A stretch of DNA of 64,000 nucleotides from the NCBI RefSeq assembly GCF_900104655.1, contig NZ_FNWD01000002.1, forward strand, positions 558,001 to 622,000, read 5' to 3'. This DNA comes from Millionella massiliensis. GTDB taxonomy: Bacteria > Bacteroidota > Bacteroidia > Bacteroidales > Rikenellaceae. The notes under the pieces are model-generated. The model was given only the letters and a program-made list of their open reading frames with translations, was not told where the DNA came from and ran no database searches. Position 1 is the stretch's first letter, and each line of letters opens with the position of its first letter. Shown piece by piece: positions 1 through 12,000 of the stretch. The position numbers and the translations under genes were made by a program.

Positions 1-80
1 GGTTAGGTAGTGTGTCATGTGGGGGCAATGCTTTCTGCCACTCCGAATAAGAGTTTTCCGGACTATGCCGGAGCCGCCCC

Positions 81-3000
81 CTAATCGTCACGGTTTCGCG
101 TCCACCGCCTCAGCTCGTCATCGTAGTATCGGACGAACGCCGCGCGCATACGGCTCGCTTCGTTCAGTAGTCGGAAACGTTCTTCCGATCCCTCGTCGTA
201 GGTGTACGCCTGATTGATCACCTCCTTGATCTCCTTGTCGGACTTCTTGAACTGGGGCCCGATGTAGTTCAGCCACTCCACATCCTCCTGTACCGCCTCC
301 GGCGTGTCGTAGTAGGGAGGCAACTCGCCGTCTTTGAAGTTTTTTTTCAGCAGCTTTGTGCGCGTCTCGATCTGGTCACGCAGGTCGTAGTACATGCTGT
401 TCTCGCCGACGCCCTGACGCATCTCGCCGAAGAAGCGGTTGATCACCGGAATGTCCCGTATCTCCCTTTGCTCCGACGGTCCGGCAATGAACTGCACCGT
501 GCGCGTCAGTTCGCGACCGAGGCCTCCCGTGTAGGAGGTCCACACATGCTCCAGCGTGGAGGGGCTGATGTCCAGCAGGCTCAATGCCCAGTTCCGCCGC
601 AGGTTGCCCTCGTCGTCCAGATAGTATCCCGCCGGGGTGTTTTCGTTGCCGCCGCCAAGCTCGTTCAGGTTACGCGACACCCATTGGGCTATGAAGTGCG
701 CGTTGCGGCTGCCGAGGCTCGCGTCGGGCACTACTTCGCCGGGGAACGGAACGCGGTTGATTCGCCGCCCCGCGAAGTCGGTGTTCCACACGTTGATCTC
801 CACGATCGGCTCGACGACCGTCGGCGTGACGGCCCGCATCGGCTGGTCGGGGTTGATCTCCAGCGGCGAGAACGCCTGCGCCAGCGCCGAGCCGAATTCC
901 TTCATCGCCTCGTCCGCCCCCTTGCGTCCGGCCGTCACGTCGCGGATCAGCACGCCTGCGATCCAGAACGGCCTCAGTTCCATCGGCACCGGGATTTTGA
1001 AATACTTGTCATCCAGTCCCACCAACCGTCCCGGGATGATCAGGTTTGTGTAGCGTTCGTATTCCGACACCGACCATGTACCCTCGCCGTCGTCGCCATC
1101 CGAGAGGGCCTCCAGCGCCCAGTCCAGCATCAGGGCCGCCATATATCCCATGGCTCCCGCCGTGAGTATCATCACCGTTCCCGCCCGCGGATTGCGCTTC
1201 ACGAGTTTGTACAGGTTGGCCACCCCCTGCACCGAGGCGTTGAAGAACATGAACAGCGAGTTCAGTCCCCGTCCCCACTCACCGCGCGTGTTGAAGTTCA
1301 CCGTGATGTTTCGGGCGTAATTCACCGCCACGCGCACGTCGCGTCCGGCCTGCACCTGCGAGAGGAAGGTGGCGAAACGAGTCGAGACCTCCGTAAGGTC
1401 GCCAATGAGCTGGAACCCTTTGGCCAACTTGTGTGCCGCGGCTTCGCGCACCGTGCCCATCCGGTTGGTGTCTCTCTCCATTTTCGCCGCAATGTCGCGC
1501 GGCTCTTGCATGTAGGAGTAGCCCGTTAGGCCGCCCTCCATCCGGAAGTCGTCGTAGAGCGAGTCCATCACCCGCTTGTAGCCGAACCGTTCCACCGCCC
1601 GGGTGAAACCCTCTGGCGAATAGATGTTCACCTCCGCCCGTTCGTTGAGCGTCAGCGGATGGGCATGTCCCGACCCGGCACGGGCAATGGCCGCGTAGGA
1701 GTGGTGCACGTTGCGCACGAACCCCCGGAAGTTCCCCTCGCTGTCCACTGCGTTGTAGATGCCCGCCCAGACCATGTCGCGCAGGTTGTTCGGGATGAAG
1801 AACGCCGGGTTCCACTGCGTGCTCAGCGCCCCGACACGCCGCGTCCAACGGCGCGTCCACTCCACGGCGTTGGCCAGCGCCCCCTCAATCAGCTCTTGCC
1901 CGGCGTGGGTTACCGCCTGTGCTACCAGGGGATCGGAGAGGCGGATCACGGTTCGTGCCCCGTGGCGGAATACCACCACCTCGTGCGCCCGGTCGGCCAT
2001 CTTCGATTCTCCGGCGTAACGCGCCCCGCGGGGCATCGTGCGTACCGCCGTGATGCGCTCGAAAGCGGCCTGTGCTGCCTCCGAGAGTTCGCGGCGACGC
2101 TCCAGCAGGGCCTCCAGCTTGTCGGCGTCCCGCTTCTCGACCTTCGATGCCTCCCTGTCGCAGTCGCGCTCGGCCTGCTCCAGCTCCTTGACGATCCGGG
2201 CGTGCTCGGCGCGGGCTGCGTTCGACGCCTCAATCTCCTCGCGGGAGGGAGCCTGCCGCACCCGGTCGTACCAGAGTCCCGCCTCGCGTTCCTCCTCCGT
2301 CATACGTGCCGGGTCACGGCGCACGTACCACTCCTCCTGTATTTCGAAGATGCCGCGGCGGCGATTTTGCGGCTCCGGCAGCGGAGGATTCTCGAAACTT
2401 TTGACTATCTTTGTTGCAGAAGCAACGGCCTCGGCGGCTGAGGTTCCCGCAATTGGAGCGGAGGGACGCAGACCGCTGTCGGTTTCTGGCCCTTCGTTCG
2501 CTGCATTTCCCGCAATCGGTGCGGAGTGATTGTACAGGAACGCAAGGGCCTTTTCTTTATTGACATACGTTGCGTATCCTTTATTGAACCAGTTAATCAC
2601 CGATTCGTCCGCTTTCCCGAATACGGAAGAGACGACATTCAGGTTTGCGTCCGGCCCCGACCCGGTATCGATCGTTACCAGAAAATTCCCGTTATCCGTT
2701 CTCAGTTCCGTGAGTATCGACCGGTTCCCGTCCCGGTTTTTGTTGTTGAACACCGCTATCGGATCGGCCACGGCCCGCGGAAGGTCTCTCAACTCCTCAA
2801 GCTTGAACCCGTGCTTCTTCATCTTCTTGATCACTTTGTTCCCGTGGAGCTTCATCGGCCGGTCACCGACCCCTGCCGATTGCAGCGCGGGCGACGGCAC
2901 GCCCAGCCACAGCACGGTTTTGTCCGCGTTCTCCTCAGTCAGAGATTGCAGTTTTTGGTTGAAAGCGTCGTTGACCTTTTCGAGTTCGGCGGCCCGGTTT

Positions 3001-6000
3001 TCCCTGCTCTCCTGCCGGTCGGCTCCCAGAGCCGCGCGGGTGTCTCCCTGCAACTCCGGGTTCTGTTCCACAAGGCGCAGCAGGAACAGTCGGGCTTTGT
3101 TTCGTTCGCCCGTGATCACCGTCGCCGCCAGGTTGGCCCGGAGCGTCGCCAGCACGTTTTCCGCCTTGGTAGTTCGCCCCATGGCACGTCGGAACAGATT
3201 GCTGACGCCGCGGCGTATACTCGGGTTTGCAGAAATCACCTTACCGAAAAGCTCCTCCGGCGAGGTGATGCCCTCGAACTCCGCATCTATGCCCTGCAAA
3301 GGGACATAATATTTCCAACCCCGGTTTTCCATCTCACGGTATTGCTGCGCCGAGATCAGGCCACTCTCCAGAGCCACGCGGCGCTGCTCGCGGCTTATGG
3401 CGCGTATACTCTCCCACAGTTCCTCCACAGCCTCTTGCGAGAACTCATCCTCGAAGTCCCGCACGATTTGGAACACCCGTTCCCGGTTCCACGGGTCGAG
3501 CGGGTTCTCGCTGTATGCCGTCACGCCAGACGCATGACGTTCGATCGAAGCCTTGGCAGCCGCATAGGCGTCAATCTGCTCCACAGTGAGGGTCTCCCTC
3601 ATCTCGGCCTCGCTGCCCATGGCTCGCCGTGCGGCGTTTACGGCTCGCGTCACCCCCGGCATGAAGCGTTTGCCCCGCTCGCCGCGGAGTGCGTCTATGG
3701 CCCTGTCCATGCGGCGGAAGATCGTTTCGTTGTACCGCTGCATCTTTGCCGTCGCGATACCCGTGGCCCGGTTCATTGCCGAATGGGCGTCGGTCTCTAT
3801 GCCCGTCTGTCCGCCGTGTTTGCGGACATAGTCCTGCAACTGGCGCACCGGCAGCGTGTCGTCCTGAAGGCGTCGCGCTGCGGCAGAGCCGAAGTTGCGT
3901 TTTGCCGTGAGTTGCGGATCGTTGGGGTTGGTCTGTTTGCGGCGAAAGCGCACCTCTTCCGCGTCGCGCGCAGCCATCTCTTCGGCCACCCGATCGACAT
4001 ACTGCATCGGGGTTTGCGGCTCCTGCTGTGCGTTTTTTGCGCTTTTCTGTTGATATTTCAGCGGTTCCGGTTGCAAAATCTGCAACAATCGCTTATCTTT
4101 GACAGTAGCAACGGGAGTTCCCGTTACCGCATTGGCGGCTTTATCATCATACACTTGAGCTTTTACCAAGTCCCTTTGATCGATAAGGTCGCCTTTCTCT
4201 ATTTCAGTCAGGGCGGGTTGCAAAATTGATGGCAAACGCTTATCTTTGGTATCGGGAATAGGAGAGATGCTTTGCAGTCGATTCCCCGTTTCCGGTCGCC
4301 GGATGTTAGGCTCCGCCTCTCCCGCTCCGACCATTGAAGACAAGCCAGACGACGCGGAAAATCCCATTGGGGAATCTTGATTTTCGGTTACAGAGTTCGA
4401 TAATCTGTACAGATCGTCTATCAAGGTTCCCTTTTCTATTTGGGTCAGTTTGTGGTCGTAATATCGATTCCCGTTATCATCCTGCGCCACGACTGCTTTT
4501 ACAGTGTAGTCTGTATCTCCGATTTTGAGCCCAACCACATAATAGTCGTATTGTTTTACGTCAGGGTTTACTCTCCGGTCTTGATTCTGTTCTGAATCAA
4601 TCAAGATTGAGTTTTCGATAATTTGCGGAATAGCTGCAACAGATTGTAAATGCTCCGGGTCCTTATAGTCGTGTTGGAGAACCTCTTTGATACCGCCGTT
4701 TTTACCACCAGCAAACAGGCTTATACGTTCGCCGCTATCCTGATTCACATACTCACCACGCAGCGTCTTGCCATACTCCAGGGCATTCTTCTTATACTGT
4801 TTCAGATCTTCGGATGGCTTGATTTCTTCTCCGGTTATTTGTATCGGCTCGCTGGCGCGGAGTTTTTCAAGCTGCTGCGCCTTACGTTCGCGAGCGGCCT
4901 CCCGTTCGGTCTGTGCACGCATGCGGATGTCCTGAGCGATCGTGTCCATCGCTTCGCTGACCGTCCGAGCCCGCGCGAGGTTGTTTTTGCTTCGCCAGAG
5001 GATATACCGCATCTCGGCATCCGTCACCTTCAGATCGATGCCCAGCACGTCGCGGAAGAAGCCCCGGATAGCGGCCATGATCCGTTTCCATACGCTCGGC
5101 GTGACGTCTCCTTCGGCCATCTCGGCCAGGTACTCGTCTCCGGCCACGGTTTCGGAGCCGTGCTCCGCCAGCAACCGGGCCTGCGTCGCGTCGTCCAGCG
5201 AGCGGAACACACGTCGGTAGAATTCGTCCGCGCGTTCCCGTCCCAGAAGTTCGGGGATTCCGTAGTGGCCGACGGCTTCGTGGAGAATGGTTTTCTGTAC
5301 TTCGGCCGCATCCCGACAGTTGGGCAGCACCACGGCGATCTCGCCGCTTCTGCGGTCGTGCCAGCCTTCAGACCCCCGCTTGTCGCGAGCCATGCTTTCC
5401 GTATCCCCGATTTCACTTCGGTCGCGGACGATGCGCACCGGAACGCCGAGTTCTGCGGCCATTTCCTCTGCCGCCGCAACTTTTTCGCCATCCAACCGTG
5501 TCGGATTCTCAAAATTTTCGAGTATATTTGTTGCAACCTCTAAACCGTGAACCAGTTTGTCCACGTCAGCGGAATTGGACCGCTGTTGAGTCAACCGTTC
5601 AGCGGCATCGCCGCCGGTATTTTCTCCGTTTCCAAGGTAATTGGGCCCTTGAACCAAGAGAAAATCGGCGGCTTTTCCTTTATCCACCCACCGGAGTAAC
5701 CCGTTATTGATCCAATCGATAATTCCGCCAACCCGGTCTTTGGGATAGAGACTTCGAATGTCATTAATTTCTATCTCCGTCCACCCTGGTCCTTTCTTTT
5801 GTACACGAAGAATTGCTACGAAATTATGTCCTTTGCTCTGCAACTCCGTAAGAATCACTTTGCTGTCCAGTCTGGTTTTGCTATCGAACACCGCGATGGG
5901 GTTTTGCAATGCCTGCGGCAGGTTTTCCACCTCATCCAGCGCGAACGGATGGTTGCTCGAATATTCGGGACTGGCCTTTTCTGCCAGTCTCGATGCGCTC

Positions 6001-9000
6001 AGTTCAATGGGTAGCTCCGGCACGCCGGCAGAGCGCAGTGCCTCGCTCGGCATTCCCAATCGATACACATGTCCTTCAGGCAGGGTTCCGTCGATCTGCT
6101 GTTTCAGCTCCTCGTTAAACCGTTCGTTGATCTCTTCGGGCGAGAGGGTAGCGGACTCTGCTCTGCGGAACCGGATGTTAAGTTCCTCCGTAGCATTCGC
6201 CACAATTTCCCGGCGTTGTTCCTCATTTCCTCTCTCGTAAGTCCGCACAGCAATGCCACGTCGTTCCAACTGCCGGATCAGTTCTGCATCGGTATCGACG
6301 GGAACAACAGCCAACCGCACCTCGTCGAAGCCTACAGCCCGCTGCGGTTTGGCCTCAAAATATCGCGAACTCATCTGTTGAATGTCCCGAACGATGTCCG
6401 CAATCTCTTCGGCCACCTCCATCGTCATTCCCGAATAAAACTCTTTCAAGTATCGGTAAATACCTTTGGCGGTGTGCGATCGCGCAACGGCATCCTTGAT
6501 ATTCTCCGCCATGTCCATCGTATCGGAAAAGCTGCTGCCGACACCCGGAATTTTCACATCGGAAAGACGGTCGGTAATGGCATTTTTCTGAGCCTCGATC
6601 TCATCATTGCTGATGTTTTTGATGACCCTTTTCGCCTCCTCGCGAATCTCATCTATCGACGGGTATTCCTTTTGTGAAGCCCCGAAAATGCTTCCGCCGA
6701 ACAGCCCCTGACCGCCGCGTGCTGCCTGACGCTGCATAGCCTTGACAATATTGTCGAGCGTCACTTCGTCATAAAGAGCCTCCCATTTCCGACTATTGCC
6801 GGAAGGAGTGAAGGCATCCCGGTCGTTCCGAATACCTTTTTTCTCCACAACGCCATTGAACAGCTCGTGCAACCACGCTTCGAATCGCTGCTGGTCTATC
6901 CTTTCATCGATTTTCTGTTTGGTCGCCTCAACGTCAATTTCCGTTTTCTTATTCCCGTTTTCTGCATAATCGAGAGCCGCTTTGATCGTGTTGTTTACGC
7001 GAACTCCAACAACGTTCGGCTTCATTTGAGACAGGCCGACGCCGTGCTGCTCAAGAATCTCCCTTACCTCATCCCTCACGGAGTCAATATCGCCGTTCAC
7101 AATTCTTTCGACGCCGATTCTCTTTAACACATCTTCATAGATGGGGATTTTGTCGGCCGGGTATTTCTCGACTTCGTGCTGTTCGTATTCTGTTATAGCA
7201 TTCCCGTTTTCTGCCAGGTAGAACTGTTTCGCGTCGTAATTGTCTTTGAAATGCTCTACAAGACCTCCCGTGTCGAGCCCGTTGACATGGCGCTCGTAGT
7301 TGTCCGGATGGAACGTCACGGGGTTAAACAGCGGTAGATTTTTAACCTTGTTGGCCCGATGATAAATAGCACTCGTTTTATCCTCGTTCAACTTATAGCC
7401 TACACTTGGGAACGTAGGCGTCCATGCGTCACCGCCGTACACTTTGTTCTGCCTATTTACGGGATCTATGCTCGTGCGGTCGAAGAGCAGGGATATTTCC
7501 CCAAACTCCGTATGTCCCATCTCTGCATGGGTGATGGCGATGCTCGGCATGGGGAATCCGCCGAGTTCCAGCGACTTTTTCAGCTGGTCTTCAGTAGTAT
7601 TGTGCACCGCAATCAGCGAGGCAGTTTCCTCTTGCGGCTGCTGGGTTCTGCGGAACCGGATGTCATCATTTCTGGTCGCCGGTCCGTCGTCTTGGGTTAC
7701 AGTTTCCCCTGCCGGTAGAGTTCCCGGCTGATCTCGATCAACTCCTGTGTCGTCTTGCCCGGATACTGATCCTTGATGTTCTTCCGCGCCTGTTCCTCTG
7801 CTTCCGACGGATCCATTCCCTCCCTCATCAGCCGACGCTCTTCCAGGTATGTTACCAGCGGCATTCGGCAGTGCATGGTCAGTTCCTGACCCAGGAACTC
7901 CATCGGGTCTGCTCCTGCCGCTATCTGCCGTTTGACCTCCTCCGGATAGACGGTCAGCGTTCGATGTACCCAACCCCGCAGTCCCGTCTGCTCTCCGATA
8001 ACCGGTTTCTGTTTCAGTTTGTTCTCCCATTCGGCCTTGGCCTTGAGAAACGCCTCGTCCTTGTCTGCTGTTTGCATAATGGATTAAATCGTTTAAGGTG
8101 TCAGTTGTGATGAACTCCCGATACGAAGGTAACGAAAAATCACCTTCGTAATCCGCCTCGTACAAATCGCCGGCATTGCTGTTTTCAGTCAGGTAAGCGA
8201 TGTATTCACGCCCCAGCGCATACTTGTTTCTGGCGTCTGGATTTGCGAAATAGGCATTCACGCAATCCATGAATCCTGTGTCGTCAATATTTTCCGCCAT
8301 CTCACTCACCCCGATGTCATCCACCAGCCGATCGCAGAACGCAGCAAAAGACGTTCTGTCCGAGAATGCCGCTTCCACATTTTTGTGTCCGGCCAATTCG
8401 TGTGTATAGACGTAATCGGCCGTTTGTTTGTCCGTGATCGCCGGCGCATACAGGTAGCATACATGGTTGAACGTAAGCCCCTGCACCATATATCCATCCT
8501 CCATAGCTTTTCGGACGTCGTCCCGTACCTTTTCGGGAAGTTCCTCCAGCTCGGCAAATACAACCACGTTTTCACCGAGTTCTTGGTTCAGCTCCTCGAC
8601 CATCTCTTCGACGGCCTGCCGGTGTTCGGGCGAGAAGTCCAGCCCGATAGCCTCTCCTTCCGCTTCAGAACGGCGGAAGGGGAAATCGGGCACTTGCGCA
8701 TCCATCCCGGCCTCTTGTTCCGCTGGCGATTCGACCTGCTCCGTCGTGTTTTCAACAGGTTTGGTCTCTTCCTGCTGCACCTCCGGAACAACACTGGCTC
8801 GTGAGGCATTGTACTCGGCTTGCAGTCGGGCCTCTTCTTCGGTCATGGAGCTACGCGGATCGTCTTCACGCAAAGCCATTGCCGCATCGAAAGCCTCCCG
8901 GTTAGACCGCACACGACTCAACACGTCCAGTATCGCGCTGCGCATATCGGCATCCATGGCCATCGGAATAACTCCGCGGTCCATGTCATGTTCGAGCGAT

Positions 9001-12000
9001 TCGGCATAACGGTCCACGGTGGTTCCGTCATTCGACAGGATGTTGAATCGTGCCTTTCGTTCTGCCGGGCTATCCGAGAATCCCAGCTCGGTACCTAATC
9101 CTCGTTGTGCTCCGTTGTCGCTCCATCTGAACTTTAACCCTTCGGCTATGTCTCGGAGGATTTTATCCTCCACGGAGAGGTAGTCGCCCAGTCCCCTGGA
9201 CTGTTCGCGCAACGTTGCTCGTCTTCCGTACTCAGTCTTTGTCTTGGGCGCAGTTTCGGTGGTTTCCTCTTCAAAGATGCCGGTAGCCTCGCGCAGTGCG
9301 TTGACCTTTTCCTGCAGCTCTTTAATTTTGGTCAGGTTTTCGAGCCGGGTATTGATATTTTCGGAGCGACTGTTCGAGAGTTTTTTGATTTTGCCTTCGT
9401 AGATACTGATTTGTTGTGCGACCTGCTCCCGTGCCACGTCTTCGCCGAAATCTTCTGCAATAGCCCGGAACATCGCATGGGGTTCCATGGAGCCATAGTC
9501 CGGTTTCCCATCTTTTTTCCGAGGTATCTCTTGCTCCGACGGTACGGAATTTATATCTTTGTTTACAGAAAGTTCAGACGAATTGACACCGAGCAAGGCA
9601 GGCTGATTGTCAGTTGCAGTAGGTCTGTTCGAATCGTTAAGAGGGACTGACCCCTCGACTTGTGCTGTCGGATACAAGCTGAACGCAGAATCTATCCAAG
9701 CTACATTGCTTTGTTGCAGTAGCTTGGATATTCTGTTTTCAGAGCGTTCCTGTGAAGATATTACAACCTCTCTGCCATTTTTACTTACTGTGACAGACGT
9801 AAAGTAGTAATAACGCGAACCATCTTGTTTTGCAAACGGTTTAACAAATACATACGATGTGTCTCGCTCGGATTTACCATCTTTTGCCGGTCGTGCGTCT
9901 TCCAAAATGATCGCAGGACTTTCAAGAGTAGGCTTGACCATGCCGAGTTTGCCATTTCTGCCTTGTTGTGCAAGTTTCAGATATTGGTTCTCGCCCTGCT
10001 TTACGTCGCCTATAGGAGTATTTATTATTCCGTTTTCTCCGAACTCCGCCATCCAGTTTTCTGGAGTCAGTTCCAGTTCCGGCGCAGGTTGCGCACCATT
10101 CTGCATTTCCCGAATCAGATCGTCGGCCTCTTCGGGGGTCAGCGATCGGCCGATGCGCGGGTCGGATACAGTATGCACCCCGGATGTAGTAGTATTACCC
10201 AGCTCCGGATTCATGCCGGGATTTTCGGCGCCGACCTGCCCCATAGGGCCTATAGCCGCATTCTCCATGCCGGCGTTTTGAGTTCCTACCGGCGTTCCGT
10301 CTTTTTCCCGGGGTATTTCTTGCTCCGACGGTACGGAATTTGTATCTTTGATATTGGAAACGGTTGGCTTACCGTTGGGTTCTGAAGACGTAATGCCCTC
10401 ATGCCCGGCTTCAGAAAGCGAAGAGCCAGTCGAAACGGCATTATTCGGTTGTCGAGGTTCGGTCTTGACGACCGTTTCTTTTTTGTTTGAATATCCTTTG
10501 CGGAAAATCCCCGCACTATTCACATTCCAATACGATCCGTCTTTCGACAATTCAATAAACAGCGTATTGTCATGGGTGTCGGTAACCTGCAATAAATAGG
10601 TCGTACTACCGTCATACCTGCGTTTCCCGACACGAATATTGTCCTCGTCGTAATTCGTGGCGACAAACGACACAAAATCCACTACCGAAGAAAATCCAGC
10701 ATTACGTATCTGTTGTCCATGATTGGCTTCGATATGCGCAAGTCCGTACCCTTTTCCGTTCTCATCTTGGAAACCTTCGCTCAATTTGATAGGTGCCGAA
10801 GGCAATCCGCTCTCTTTCCGGATTCCGCCGAATACGGTTGTTCCGTCAGAGGCTTTAACGAACGGAAGATTGTTTTCGTCTCTTTCTACCGTATTTGCTG
10901 CAGTCTGCTGTGTGGTAAGTTGTGCGGTTTGTGTCTGTACTGGGGGCGTGCCGGCGTTTTGAGTTCCTACCGACATTCCGTCGATAGCACCCCCTTGTGC
11001 GGGATCGATGTTAGTCTGCTCTCCGTCGTCGAGCGTTCCCTGCTGTCCATTCTGCAATTCAGGCGTCTGAGATGCCACCCCTTCGCCCTCGGATGACGTC
11101 GTCTGCACAGCAACGGTTTCGGGTCCCACGGGCACGCCGTCCACCGCCGTCACGTCCGCCACGTTCAGCAGACGATGTATCTCTTCCCCGTTCTCGCCCG
11201 TTCGGGTCATGCCGGTGGTCGGATCGAGCGGTACGATGTCGATCTCCGTAAAGTCATTTCCATTGGCCGTGACGCTGTTCACGAAGGCCGTCGATCCGTC
11301 ACGCAGAGTGACCGTTTTCCCGGAGAGCGTCGAGAGGTCGATACCCTTGTAATCCGCAATCATCGGCATCGGGTCCGAATGGGTGGCGTCCGCCTCCTGC
11401 ATGATCTCTTCCACGGCCTCCGCCTCGGCCTGTGCCTGAGACACCTTTCGAATCCTTTCCAACTCCTCCTGTTCGTACGCTTCGTAGGAACTTGTTTTTC
11501 CCCGTTTCAGTTCATCGATGCTTTTCTGGGATAGCACTCCTGTTTTCGGATCGACAACAAACACCGTCCCGTCGGCCGTTTCCTCGCCGCTGCGTTCGAT
11601 CGATCCGCCCAGTAAGTAGAATCGGTTTCCCTGGGTGTCGAACACCTCTTCGAGCTGCCCGGTATTCCTGTTTTTGAACAGCTCGAATTGTAACGTCGCC
11701 TTCTTCGCCTCCTGCTGTTCCTGCATGGCCCGTTGCATCTCCTGTGCGACCCGGCCCTGCGTGCGGTGCATGATGTAATCCGTCGTGGCGGCCATATCGT
11801 GCAGCGAGGCATTGTCCCAGTCGATATTCGAAATCGCCTTCGCCTGCTGTTGTTGGGTGAAGTGTCCCATGGCCTGTGACACCTGCTGTCTGATGTCAGG
11901 GTTTTGGATGTGTCCGAGCAGCTCGGTCGAACGTCGACGGGATTGAACGTGGTCGTATGCGGTCATCCCCATTCCCACGCTCTGGAACACCGTACTCATG

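Noticed and set aside
468-4229. Long rightward frames of 353 and 567 residues inside the giant gene
   Set aside because: They are antisense, Arg/His-rich shadows of the high-GC giant gene, with no domain or start context.
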